Made by a program: the position numbers and the translations under genes | Notes under the pieces: generated by a model | Told to the model about the DNA's origin: nothing | The model's database searches: none | What the model saw: the letters and a program-made list of their open reading frames with translations, nothing else | In this document: piece by piece, positions 7,560 to 15,933 of the stretch | Layout: each line of letters starts with the position of its first letter | How positions within the stretch are numbered: position 1 is the first letter of the stretch | Source of the DNA: Peptostreptococcus faecalis | GTDB lineage: Bacteria; Bacillota; Clostridia; Peptostreptococcales; Peptostreptococcaceae | DNA length: 43,792 nucleotides | Direction: 5' to 3' | NCBI RefSeq assembly: GCF_900240845.1 | Contig: NZ_OERU01000008.1 | Span: 1-43,792, forward strand

Positions 7560-7901
7560 TTAAAAATTTAAAAAGAATGTTGCTAGCCCTAAGAAAATAA
7601 GTGCTAAATAAATTAAAATAATTGCTAGATAAATAAATAGAGTTACTAACCCCGCTCTATCCCAAGTTTTTTGTATTTCTAAAAAAGTTTCCAAGTTTCC
7701 TTCTTTATAATTGTTCCAAGCCCATTTTCTACCTTTAATTCCGCAAACAAACATCCAAATTAAGTTAAAGACAGGTATTAAAGTCAATAAAGCTAGATAG
7801 GCTTTGTTTCCGATTCCCCAGTAAAAACTTAGAGTAAATGCTCCCCAACTCCACTTGTCAAGTTCATTTTCTAGTTCGACAGTATTAACTGAATTATCCA
7901 T
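7560..7901 (-). CDS. Two-helix membrane protein with a WSWGAF motif (DUF2628-like?)
   Basis: A 113-residue protein with an AAGGAGAT site. The N-terminal half reads 'LDKWSWGAFTLSFYWGIGNKAYLALLTLIPVFNLIWMFVCGIKGRKWAWNN', a pattern known from small membrane proteins of Firmicutes with a W.WGAF..G.(W/Y)GI.NK signature; a second hydrophobic segment covers about residues 83-111. Function unknown; the DUF name is from memory and unverified. It follows yidC on the same strand by 95 bp and may be read with it. Confidence 0.7.
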   Translation of the reverse strand: MDNSVNTVELENELDKWSWGAFTLSFYWGIGNKAYLALLTLIPVFNLIWMFVCGIKGRKWAWNNYKEGNLETFLEIQKTWDRAGLVTLFIYLAIILIYLALIFLGLATFFLNF

Positions 7902-7996
7902 ATTAAATCTCCTTTATACTATTATTTATTATATTATAACAGAAATATAATTTTAATATAGAGGTAAAATTAGAATTAATGATATAAAAAATAATA

Positions 7997-8671
7997 TTAT
8001 TGTTTTACTGTTTTTTGCATGGAAAGTTTCTTCTTAAGTGGATTTGTTATAGTAAAATACTGTAAAACTGAAAATATATTTGAGATGTTCCAATAAAGTG
8101 TAAGAGCAGCTGGAAACATTAATCCTGAATATACAGATATTCCTGCAACCATTAGTGACATTATTTTCATAGGTCCTTGTACTTGATCTTTTGGAGTGCT
8201 TATTTTTTGCATAAGAAAAGCACTTATCCCAGACAAGATAGCCAACAAATAGTCTGGTGTTGACAGAGAGTTAATCCAAAGGAAATTTTCGATAGAAAGC
8301 AAAAAGGTTGCGTTATCCACAAAAACTCCATGAGCAATAGGATCTTTGAACACAATAAAAAGTGCATACATAATGGGCATTTGAATTAGCAGTGGAAGAC
8401 ATCCTGATAGTGGATTTACTTTAGCCTCTTTATAAAGTTTTGAAATTTCATTATTCAGCTTTTCGGGCTTATTTTGAAATTTTTCTTGAATCTCCTTTAT
8501 TTTTGGACTTAATTCAGACATAACAAAAGTAGATTTAGTTTGCTTTATAGACAATGGTGTAAGCAATATTTTTACTAAAATTGTGAAAATAATTATGGCA
8601 AAGCCGTAATTACCAACTATATTTAGAATATGGTACAGTATTGCTCCAAAAAAATTTGCGATAAATTCCAT
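7997..8671 (-). CDS. yidC: YidC/Oxa1/SpoIIIJ membrane protein insertase
   Basis: A 224-residue protein with an AGGAGGT site. Membrane helices and the family pattern are clear: 'GNYGFAIIIFTILVKILLTPLSIKQTKS', the cytoplasmic loop 'MSELSPKIKEIQEKFQNKPEKLNNEISKLYKEAKVNPLSGCLPLLIQMPI', and the C-terminal 'LTLYWNISNIFSVLQYF'. It inserts membrane proteins, alone or with SecYEG. Unlike typical Firmicute SpoIIIJ/YidC proteins it shows no lipobox-type signal peptide, and it is not next to rpmH-rnpA-jag. A second, main yidC may therefore exist elsewhere. The tail is basic (KKKLSMQKTVKQ) but short. Confidence 0.93.
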   Translation of the reverse strand: MEFIANFFGAILYHILNIVGNYGFAIIIFTILVKILLTPLSIKQTKSTFVMSELSPKIKEIQEKFQNKPEKLNNEISKLYKEAKVNPLSGCLPLLIQMPIMYALFIVFKDPIAHGVFVDNATFLLSIENFLWINSLSTPDYLLAILSGISAFLMQKISTPKDQVQGPMKIMSLMVAGISVYSGLMFPAALTLYWNISNIFSVLQYFTITNPLKKKLSMQKTVKQ

Positions 8672-9095
8672 TATTACCTCCTAAATTAATAAAGATCTGA
8701 GTCATAATTACAATGGTATTGCTAAATATAGCAAAAAAACATCACAACTTTGTGATTTTAGTAAAGATACTTTATGCATATAAATATATAATACAGACTA
8801 TTTTGATGATTATTAAATATTATTGAGTATAAATTATACAGCGTATTAAATTATATGAAAAGGTATACTTTTTTATATATAAAGGTATATATTTAATGCT
8901 TAGAAGTTATATATCTATATATTAAGTATATTTTTTAAAATATTATCTATATATAAGTTATATAAAAATATTAACAGTGTGAATATTAATAAAAAACATT
9001 AAAATATAAAATTTGACGAGAAATAGTTTTTATATTTATAATAAAAAGAGAGTAATATGGTATTTAATATAAAAGTTTATTTTAGGAGGATTTTT
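8672..9095. other. AT-rich gap between yidC and the Rep-like gene
   Basis: No gene is seen in about 420 bases. It is dominated by A/T with recurring short words such as AAAGGTATA and TTATATATC around 8860-8960. Promoters for both divergent genes must lie here. Whether the recurrences are iteron-like sites for the Rep-like protein cannot be told by eye. Confidence 0.4.
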
Positions 9096-10312
9096 TTGAA
9101 TAAAAAAAATATTAAAAGTGTTATAGAAGAGGCTTTAGGTTTAAAAATAAATGAAGGCGATATACCTTTATAGATCCTTTTATGTTTACAGCTAGAGAAT
9201 TGCTTAATAATTTAGATGAAATTGTGAGCTATCAAAATATTCATAAGAAAGAATATGAGAAAGTTATAAAAGGATTTAAAAATAGATTAACAAATTTTTC
9301 AGACGAATTAGAACAGTTTGACTATAAAATTGAAAAGATTATACATGATTTTAGCAATATAGATAATGCAGAGGAAGGTATTAATTATTTACTAGATATA
9401 CATAAAGAACATAAAACTTGGAGAAAAAGAATAGTTCAAACCTTAAATATTATTGATAACATCGAATCTACAAGCATTAACACCAATAGAGTAAATGAAA
9501 TCATTAGTTCAAATGATGCTGTAAGTGAAAGAATATTTAAAGAAATAAATTTTTTTGAAAAGTATCGCATAGAAAATAAAAAAAGCTTTGCTGATTATGT
9601 AATCTTATCTTCAAAAGAACATTTGATTAGTTCAGAAAAATTAAATTTTTATGATTTAGCTGTATATAGAGCGATATGTACTTTATTTGAACATGGGCAT
9701 CAGCTAATGACATACAAAATGATACTTCACTCATTGTCTGGATCTAAAACAAAGACACCTAAGCAAAGTCAATTAAATGATATTGAAAAGTCTGTGGTGA
9801 AAATGAAAAATGCAATGATTACTATATACTTAAAAGAAAATTCATATAATAATGAGAATAATATTTTAAGGGAAAAGCTATTATATGTACAGATTGACAG
9901 AAATGATTATACTATTAATGGAAATAAATCAACCACTAGAGTAGTTAAGCTGTTAAGAGAACCAATTCTTTTTAGGCTAGCTAAAAAATATTTAAAAGCA
10001 GATACTATGAGTATAGATATAATCAAAGTTCCCATTTCATCAACAAAAGCGAATATCGAAATAAAAGAGTATATGATTCGTAAAATGGCGCGACTAATTT
10101 CAAATAGTAGAGAAACGGATGATAGTAGGTATAAAAATATATTCTTTGAAAGTATTTATAATGATCTAAAAGCAAATAATGCTTCTAGAAAAAAGAAAGT
10201 CCGAGAAGTAATATTAAAAATATTGCATTATTGGATTGAAGTAAAGTATATAAAAAGTTTTTACATAACTAGAAAAAATCATATTTACAATTCTATCAAC
10301 ATAAAATTTTAG
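9096..10312 (+). pseudogene. Replication-initiator-like (winged-helix) gene of a mobile element, frameshifted
   Basis: An AGGAGGA site precedes a TTG at 9096. The first frame gives MNKKNIKSVIEEALGLKINE and then GDIPL before a stop at 9171; a second frame, opened by an ATG at 9182 with no ribosome site, runs to 10312 (376 residues). Adding one T near 9168 joins them as '...NEGDIPFIDPFMFTAREL', about 405 residues. The middle 'LNFYDLAVYRAICTLFEHGHQLMTYKMILHSLSG' and the end 'EIKEYMIRKMARLI...YESIYNDL..KKKVREVILKILHYWIE' style resemble winged-helix, Rep-like proteins I know from clostridial mobile elements; this rests on memory. No relaxase, integrase or partner gene is nearby, so it looks like an element remnant. 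Confidence 0.6.
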
Positions 10313-10407
10313 TAAAATAAATTAAGTCATAAAAATTTTTTGTATAATTATCTTGGTATCTTTTAAGTAGTTAATAATTCTTCTCTTAAGAAGTTATAGA
10401 GGGCTTA

Positions 10408-10493
10408 TAACATGCATATGCTTTAGAGGTTAAAGTTATATGATGACTGTTCATAAAGTTTCTAAAAATATTTGATAAAATCTGTAATATAAA
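10408..10493. repeat. Repeat B1 upstream of the ABC exporter operon
   Basis: An 86-base segment starting TAACAT and ending TGATAAAATCTGTAATATAAA matches 13709-13793 with roughly three quarters identity. The two copies lie on either side of the ABC operon (10954-13594), in the same orientation. Confidence 0.7.
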
Positions 10494-10565
10494 TATATTT
10501 AAACGTTTATAAAGAGGTATACCTATAAAAAGATACCTCTTTTTGTTGTATTTTTTAGTTAACTA
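10489..10565. repeat. Repeat A2: second copy of the terminator module of 7483-7558
   Basis: Contains the hairpin AAAGAGGTAT / ATACCTCTTT followed by TTG. It sits nearly 200 bases after the Rep-like gene and directly joined to repeat B1. Confidence 0.7.
10510..10545 (+). terminator. Rho-independent terminator inside repeat A2
   Basis: Stem AAAGAGGTAT / ATACCTCTTT plus TT; likely ends transcription from the Rep-like gene region. Confidence 0.7.
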
Positions 10566-10879
10566 ATTTGAATAAAATATTTCATTTAAAAGTGTATTAT
10601 TAAGTAAACTGCTATTATTAAAATAGTTATGATTTAAAATTTTCAGAATTTACTTGACAATATTATATTTAATCTCTAATATAGTAATAGTAAAATAATT
10701 AACAAAGATATGTAAATCTACATACAATTTTAAGTAATTAAGAAAGTGTTATATAAACTTAATAGTCTTATAGAAGTATACTCTTAAACAAAGCTAAAAA
10801 AAGATTTATAAGGATATATAAAGTCTAGTGTATTAGATGAAGAATATAATCCGAAAGAAATAGAAGCTATCATTTTAAA
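10566..10879. other. Gene-poor stretch before the ABC operon, with a coding remnant
   Basis: Mostly AT-rich. Near 10830-10882 one frame reads 'VLDEEYNPKEIEAIILK' before a stop, and a shifted frame continues as the peptide at 10880-10957. This looks like the broken 3' part of a lost gene. No intact gene is seen. Confidence 0.45.
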
Positions 10880-10957
10880 ATGAATAGAGTGGACTTTGAA
10901 AAACGATTTTATAAAATGAATTATCGAACTGCTGAAATTAAATTTAATAGGATGTGA
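10880..10957 (+). pseudogene. 3' remnant of an unknown gene overlapping the ABC permease start
   Basis: A 25-residue frame (MNRVDFEKRFYKMNYRTAEI, ending KFNRM) ends in TGA at 10955-10957, overlapping the GTG start of the permease by four bases (GTGA). Upstream, in another frame, 'LDEEYNPKEIEAIILK' seems to belong to the same lost protein. A four-base overlap is typical of coupled genes, so a gene once preceded the permease in the operon. Identity unknown. Confidence 0.4.
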
Positions 10958-11769
10958 TTAAAATAAACAATATTATTCAAACATATGTTAGAAAGCGCTT
11001 AGAAGTAAAAAGAGCGTATCCAATTAGTACAATTGTATCGTTAGTTATTACCGGTATCTTTAATATAGTATTTCCGGTGATTATTTATAAATTTGTATTT
11101 AATAGCCAAGTTAGTGATTCGTTTTCTACTATTACAAACACATCTAACTATATATCATATATATGTTTGGGTGCTTTATTTAATGTAATATCAATGACTA
11201 TAATACTAAATATTGGTAAAAGTATGATGTCAGAGATAACGGAAGGAACTATACAAAACATATTTATGAGTCCAACTTCAAGGTTAGGATATTACATTGG
11301 TTGCCTTTTTGAGCAACTAGATAAATTGATACTAGAAGCGCTTATAATATTAATAGTGGGATACATGATTGGTGCTAGATTTGCAAATGTAAATTTATTT
11401 ACAATTTTAATTGTGCTTTTAATTGCTTTGATAGCATTTTTTTCAATGTCAATTCTTATATCAAGTATTCTAATATTTTCAAGGGAGAGTTATTTAGTAT
11501 TAAACACTATTTTTGTAGCTATGGACTTCCTTTGCGGAGTAATTTTTCCTGTTGAATATTTACACATAAGCTTACAATGGGTATCCAAATTATTTCCTCT
11601 TACTAATGTGCTTGGAATATTTAGAGGTGCGCTGATACTTGGAAATGATATTTTTATGTATAAATCAGATATATTATTTGTCGGAATTCAGAGTATTATA
11701 TATATTTTTATAGGCATAAAGATTTTAAAGAAGATGGAGCCTAAAATAATAGAACAATTACTTTTTTAA
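10954..11769 (+). CDS. ABC-2 type exporter permease (first)
   Basis: A 271-residue membrane protein with a GTG start. About six hydrophobic segments are visible, with an ABC-2 permease pattern: an early loop 'SEITEGTIQNIFMSPTSRLGYYIG' and, near residue 200, 'FPVEYLHISLQWVSKLFPLTNVLGIFRGALILG'. It forms the membrane channel with the second permease (12791-13594), energised by the ATPase between them. The start overlaps the stop of an upstream remnant, and the gap to the ATPase gene is 48 bases. Substrate unknown; the family exports drugs, lipids, antibiotics or polymers. Confidence 0.88.
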   Translation: MIKINNIIQTYVRKRLEVKRAYPISTIVSLVITGIFNIVFPVIIYKFVFNSQVSDSFSTITNTSNYISYICLGALFNVISMTIILNIGKSMMSEITEGTIQNIFMSPTSRLGYYIGCLFEQLDKLILEALIILIVGYMIGARFANVNLFTILIVLLIALIAFFSMSILISSILIFSRESYLVLNTIFVAMDFLCGVIFPVEYLHISLQWVSKLFPLTNVLGIFRGALILGNDIFMYKSDILFVGIQSIIYIFIGIKILKKMEPKIIEQLLF

Positions 11770-11817
11770 TATAGATATAATACATTTGAATATAAGACAA
11801 GCAACTAGGAGGATACT

Positions 11818-12801
11818 ATGATAGTAAATGATTTAAAAAAAACATATGAAGTCGTTGAAAATAGTGGATTATTTAAAAGAGGAAATAAAAGATATATAGA
11901 GGCAGTGAAGGGGATTAACTTACAGGTTGAAAAAGGGCAGATAATAGGTCTATTGGGTCTTAATGGAGCAGGTAAAAGCACAACGATAAAAATGCTAACA
12001 ACTATTCTTTCACCGAGCAGTGGAAATATAGAAATAGATGGAATTGATATTGTGAAAAATCCAAACTTGGCCAGAGAAAAAATTAATATGATAATAGGTG
12101 GAGAGAAAGGTCTTTATTGGAGACTTACAGCACGCGAAAATTTATTTTACTTTGGATCTCTTTATAAAATAGACAAAAAGACGTTGAAAAATAGAATAGA
12201 TAAAATTATTGATGTTGTAGGATTGGCAGATTTTGAAAATGTTATAATTGAAAAATATTCTAAAGGTATGAAACAAAGAATGCAAATTGCAAGAGGACTT
12301 ATAAACGATCCGGATTATATATTTTTAGATGAGCCAACATTGGGACTTGATGTTGTAATAGCAAGAGAGCTTAGAAATTACATAAAGAAACTTGCCAAAG
12401 ACGAAAATAAAGGCGTGCTTCTTACAACTCATCATATTATAGATGTGGAGGAGATGTGTGATTATTTATATATAATTGACAAGGGAGAAATTGTACTCGA
12501 AGGTAAGATAGACGATGTAAAAGAAAAATATAAAACATATTTTCAGTATAGTATAAAAGTTTCGTATATAAATTCATCAGTAAAAAAAGAACTAGATAAT
12601 CTAAATGGAACCAAATTTGATTATTATGAAAACGAAGAAGGGATGCTTATTGATGCATCACTAAAAGAAAATATACTGCCGGAAGTGTTAAATATACTTA
12701 TTAAAAATAACATAGATATAATAGATACAAAAAGCACAGAGCCAAAATTAGAAGATATATTAATTTCAATATTTTCAAAAGGGGGGAATATTGATGCATA
12801 G
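11818..12801 (+). CDS. ABC-2 type exporter ATP-binding protein
   Basis: A 327-residue ATPase behind an AGGAGGA site. Walker A is GLNGAGKST (47-55), the signature YSKGMKQ is at 147-153, Walker B 'YIFLDEPT' around 167-174 is followed by the D-loop 'LGLDV', and the switch histidine is in 'LTTHHI' (H205). The Q-loop region reads 'MIIGGEKGLYWRLTARENL', without the usual glutamine but like a subgroup of ABC-2 ATPases. About 85 residues after the ATPase core form a small regulatory domain. The gene overlaps the second permease by 11 bases, so the three genes form one operon. Likely exports an unknown compound. Confidence 0.93.
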   Translation: MIVNDLKKTYEVVENSGLFKRGNKRYIEAVKGINLQVEKGQIIGLLGLNGAGKSTTIKMLTTILSPSSGNIEIDGIDIVKNPNLAREKINMIIGGEKGLYWRLTARENLFYFGSLYKIDKKTLKNRIDKIIDVVGLADFENVIIEKYSKGMKQRMQIARGLINDPDYIFLDEPTLGLDVVIARELRNYIKKLAKDENKGVLLTTHHIIDVEEMCDYLYIIDKGEIVLEGKIDDVKEKYKTYFQYSIKVSYINSSVKKELDNLNGTKFDYYENEEGMLIDASLKENILPEVLNILIKNNIDIIDTKSTEPKLEDILISIFSKGGNIDA

Positions 12802-13594
12802 CTTTAATATATTCGTTGTAGAAGTTAGAAAACTGATAAAAAATAGATACCACAATATCAGTATTTATATAAGTCTTTTCCTCTGGCCTGCTCTTATTCT
12901 AGCAAGTACATACTTTACATATTCTTCCTTTGAATTAAAGCATATTTATAGATTTGGTATAAATGGTAAAAAAGAGCTTATGATTTTTTTGTGCATAGGA
13001 GCAATGGGACTCAACGTATTTTTTTCAATGATGCAAAGTGCGTTTCATATGAGTGAAGAAAGAAAAAATGGAACACTTGAAATTATATTTTTAAGTCCGT
13101 GTAATAAAACACTTCTTATGATAGCTAGGGCTTTTAGTGCTTTAGTTGAAAATATTTGGATAATACTTTTGTGCACGGTATACATTATATATTTAAAAGG
13201 AAGCTTCGATACTTTAACTTTTTTCAAATCTATTGGGGCCATTATGATAATATTATTGTCAGCAGGTATTTGGGGAGCATTTATGAATGCTATATTTCTA
13301 TTTTCTAAGGATGCCTCATTTCTATTTAATTTAATAGATTTACCTATGGATTTATTTGCAGGGGTTAGATTTCCTGTTCAAGCACTGCCTACAGCACTAC
13401 AAGTTATTTCTGCTATATATCCGTTAAAGTATGCTCTTGATGTGTTTCGAAGCATATTTTTAGGTATTAGTTTTAATATTAAGGAGTTATTATATTTTGT
13501 GATTATTCTACTTATGATGTTAGTTTTGACTGTAGTTATAGTTAAGTTTGCTGAACATAATAATAAAAAAGTTGGAAGTTTTAATTTTTATTAG
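12791..13594 (+). CDS. ABC-2 type exporter permease (second)
   Basis: A 267-residue membrane protein starting inside the ATPase gene (11-base overlap) with a GGGGGG ribosome site in the end of that gene. The ABC-2 pattern is present: 'SEERKNGTLEIIFLSPCNKTLLMIARAFS' in the first loop and 'FPVQALPTALQVISAIYPLKYALDVFRSIFLG' near residue 200, parallel to the first permease, so the pair is probably a heterodimer. The start could also be the next ATG codon (12794). Confidence 0.9.
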   Translation: MMHSFNIFVVEVRKLIKNRYHNISIYISLFLWPALILASTYFTYSSFELKHIYRFGINGKKELMIFLCIGAMGLNVFFSMMQSAFHMSEERKNGTLEIIFLSPCNKTLLMIARAFSALVENIWIILLCTVYIIYLKGSFDTLTFFKSIGAIMIILLSAGIWGAFMNAIFLFSKDASFLFNLIDLPMDLFAGVRFPVQALPTALQVISAIYPLKYALDVFRSIFLGISFNIKELLYFVIILLMMLVLTVVIVKFAEHNNKKVGSFNFY

Positions 13595-13690
13595 TGAAAA
13601 TTTTTGTAGTGTTATTTAATTGGTATTGTAAGGGTTGATAAATATCTAAAGATGATAAATTTATATTTACTAGGAAGGATTCTTTTTCAT

Positions 13691-13708
13691 AAAATCCTAT
13701 AGGATTTT
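13691..13708. repeat. 18-base perfect palindrome
   Basis: AAAATCCTATAGGATTTT lies after the ABC operon, followed by TTAAC and directly in front of repeat B2. It could act as a terminator (weak T tail) or a protein site. Confidence 0.55.
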
Positions 13709-13793
13709 TAACATATAGATGTTTTAGATGTTAATGTGATATAATGACTGTACACAAAGTTCTAAAGATACATGATAAAATCTGTAATATAAA
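13709..13793. repeat. Repeat B2 downstream of the ABC exporter operon
   Basis: Second copy of repeat B1 (10408-10493). It contains GATATAATGACTG, a good -10-like TATAAT, where B1 has ATATGATGACTG. The rest of 13595-13926 is AT-rich with no gene. Confidence 0.7.
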
Positions 13794-13926
13794 ATAAGTG
13801 TTATATAAAAGTAAAAATTATTGTAAATTTCAAAAGTACAATTTTTTTGCAATGCAGGTAAAATCATTCAAATTGTAAAAGTAAATTAATATGAAGTTAA
13901 ATCCTGTATGAAAGGAGATTCTTTTT

Positions 13927-14184
13927 ATGAAAAAGACCAATTTTATAGTAACTTTTTGTTTATTAATTTCATTAATAAGTTTTGTTGGATTTTTAATAAA
14001 CTTTAGTGAGTTTTGGAGAAATATATCTTTCTTAATAATTCCTTCAGTTGAAGAATATGATTTAAAAACACCGGAAATATATAGAAGTCTTATCACAAAT
14101 ATTCCAATGCTGATATTCACAGGGGTAACATTTTGTATAGGAGTTAAAAAAGGTATAAAGCTATATAAGAGCAGCAACGAATAA
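13927..14184 (+). CDS. Small two-helix membrane protein, unknown function
   Basis: An 85-residue protein with a GAAAGGAGAT site. Hydrophobic segments at about residues 6-24 and 60-75 flank a polar loop (EEYDLKTPEIYRSLITN). The tail 'KKGIKLYKSSNE' is basic. I recognise no family. The lipoprotein gene at 14226 follows by 41 bases on the same strand, so they are probably one operon, read perhaps from a promoter in repeat B2. Confidence 0.7.
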   Translation: MKKTNFIVTFCLLISLISFVGFLINFSEFWRNISFLIIPSVEEYDLKTPEIYRSLITNIPMLIFTGVTFCIGVKKGIKLYKSSNE

Positions 14185-14225
14185 TCTATGAATAATATGT
14201 TTGTGAATCAAGGGAGGATGTGTTT

Positions 14226-14843
14226 ATGAGGAAATTAACGCTATTGACAATATCTGTACTTTTATCTATTACACTAGTGGGATGCAAAAAAGATAATAAG
14301 GCAAAAACGGATGATAAAAATACCACTAAAGTGGAAGTAAAAAAAGAATCTGAAGTAAAAGCAGGTTCTCCAGAAGAAACTCTTAAGATAGTTATTTCAT
14401 CTTTAAAAAAATCTGATGGAAAAACTCTTAATGAATACGTTATTTATCCTGAAGTCAAAGGAAAAAATTATATGATAAGCGGCAATAAGTATTTTGATGA
14501 TATGGACGATAAAGAAGACAAAAGGCTTGTAGAAGCAATGTTTGAAAAATTATCATACAAGATTTTAAATGTAGAAAGCAAAGGAGATCAAACAGTTATT
14601 TCCTGCGAAATATCAAATAAAGATTTTACAAAAATCATAAAAAATTTGTTGGAAAATGCAATTGATGAAAATAGTGATGAAGAAGTCGAGATGCTATCAG
14701 CAATAAAAAATACAAAGACGATATCAACAAAAAAAATTGACATAACTCTTAAAAAAATAGATAATAAATGGAAAGTTGTTATCGATGATGAGTTTGGAAA
14801 AGGAATTTTAGGAATCTTTGGAGATGAATTGTTAGAAGATTAA
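14226..14843 (+). CDS. Lipoprotein with a DUF4878-like / lumazine-binding-like domain
   Basis: The ATG at 14226 is chosen because an AGGGAGG site lies 8 bases before it; 205 residues. The signal peptide ends in the lipobox LVGC, so the protein is lipid-anchored outside the membrane. A lysine-rich linker is followed by 'GSPEETLKIVISSLKKSDGKTLNEYV' and strand-rich sequence ending '...NNKWKVVIDDEF', the layout of small NTF2-like secreted domains (DUF4878 / lumazine-binding-like). This family assignment is only by pattern. Ligand or role unknown. Terminator follows. Confidence 0.8.
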   Translation: MRKLTLLTISVLLSITLVGCKKDNKAKTDDKNTTKVEVKKESEVKAGSPEETLKIVISSLKKSDGKTLNEYVIYPEVKGKNYMISGNKYFDDMDDKEDKRLVEAMFEKLSYKILNVESKGDQTVISCEISNKDFTKIIKNLLENAIDENSDEEVEMLSAIKNTKTISTKKIDITLKKIDNKWKVVIDDEFGKGILGIFGDELLED

Positions 14844-14870
14844 TTACTATAATATAATATATTTCGCGCA

Positions 14871-14907
14871 AAAAGCACCTAGATTGTATTTCAGCTAGGT
14901 GTTTTTT
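14871..14907 (+). terminator. Terminator of the lipoprotein gene
   Basis: Stem AAAAGCACCTAG / CTAGGTGTTTTT (one G-U pair) with T tail. Confidence 0.85.
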
Positions 14908-14928
14908 GTATGGATGAAGTGATAAATT

Positions 14929-15417
14929 TTATTTGTCGCTGTCAGAATTATTGTTTTCAATACTTTTTTGAGAATCAACATATTTTGCTCCAAACAAAAT
15001 ACCACAAGCAATTTGTATAGCACTAGATTCTGAGAGCATGATGATTTCAATCAAAATATTATTAGAAAATAACTGGAAGAAATTAGACACTATATTATAT
15101 AGTGTAGGACCAATTAAGGCGGCACTCCAATATAGAAGATATATAAATAATTGAAGTATTAGCAGTGAAAATGCACCTATATGAACTATTTTAGCTGTTT
15201 TTTTGTTAGGAATTTGAAGCCCAATAGCTCTTGATAGAAAAAATCCTGCTAAAAAGCATAGAATAATCATGGCAGAAATTGTCGTTATTAGCAAAGCATA
15301 AGTGTCATATTCTCTATTTGCATAATCTTTTACGTAAGGGATGATGTATAGATTTGCGATAAATATTAACGGTATCAAAATAATGGATAATATTGTAGGA
15401 ATAGAATTTTTTTTCAT
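14929..15417 (-). CDS. Four-helix membrane protein, unknown function
   Basis: 162 residues from the ATG at 15417; an AAGGAGG site at 15427-15433 is nine bases before it, whereas the upstream TTG (15426) touches that site. Four hydrophobic segments can be drawn (about 7-27, 40-62, 80-103, 125-145), with a polar tail rich in N, S and D. I recognise no family and no catalytic residues. Convergent with the 14226 lipoprotein gene and transcribed alone. Confidence 0.7.
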   Translation of the reverse strand: MKKNSIPTILSIILIPLIFIANLYIIPYVKDYANREYDTYALLITTISAMIILCFLAGFFLSRAIGLQIPNKKTAKIVHIGAFSLLILQLFIYLLYWSAALIGPTLYNIVSNFFQLFSNNILIEIIMLSESSAIQIACGILFGAKYVDSQKSIENNNSDSDK

Positions 15418-15490
15418 TTTAATCAACCTCCTTGGTTAAAAAACTGAATATTCATACTTTTATTATAGCATAAAAAATATATATATAATT

Positions 15491-15521
15491 AAAAAGGATA
15501 ACACAATAAAGTGTTATCCTC
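15491..15521 (-). terminator. Terminator of the DUF6440-like gene
   Basis: On the minus strand the stem AGGATAACAC / GTGTTATCCT with a 6-base loop is followed by TTTTT. It lies directly downstream of the stop at 15534. Confidence 0.85.
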
Positions 15522-15533
15522 AAACGTTCATTA

Positions 15534-15737
15534 TTAGTCTTCTTCTAATTGTGCAATTTCTCCTTTTGTTGATACAATTGGGTTTCCATTTGAATCTAGT
15601 AGAGGTGTAAGGCCGCCACCTTGTCCTTGAGCTATATAAAGATAGTTAACTCCTGTGACTTTATCAACCCATATTTCGACTGATTCAAATTTGCCTTGAT
15701 AATAACTATTTACAAATCTTTTTTCCTTTTTTGCCAT
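15534..15737 (-). CDS. Small DUF6440-like protein
   Basis: 67 residues from the ATG at 15737, chosen for the GGAGGTG site five bases upstream. The sequence 'RFVNSYYQGKFESVEIWVDKVTGVNYLYIAQGQGGGLTPLLDSNGNPIV' is the pattern of a small family of single-domain proteins (DUF6440 by memory) seen in Firmicutes and their phages; the 'GGLTPLLD..G.P' ending is its mark. Function unknown. No signal peptide or membrane segment. Confidence 0.8.
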   Translation of the reverse strand: MAKKEKRFVNSYYQGKFESVEIWVDKVTGVNYLYIAQGQGGGLTPLLDSNGNPIVSTKGEIAQLEED

Positions 15738-15933
15738 ATCGCACCTCCATTTAGTGATTTTAGTTTTGTATAATACTAATAATAGCACCAATTTAAAACG
15801 TTTGCAATTGAGTTAAATATTTTAGAGGAGTGTTTACGTATAATTAAAAGATTTTATGTTTTTATAAATATTTGACATAAATCATGCATACATAGATAAT
15901 GTAATTATAATACTAATAAAAAGGAGTGAGAGA

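Noticed and set aside
9160-9182. Programmed -1 frameshift in the Rep-like gene
   Set aside because: CCTTTATAG does not fit a known slippery heptamer; a lost T is simpler.
14220-14226. GTG at 14220 as the lipoprotein start
   Set aside because: It is too close to the AGGGAGG site; the ATG at 14226 has proper spacing and starts a regular signal peptide.
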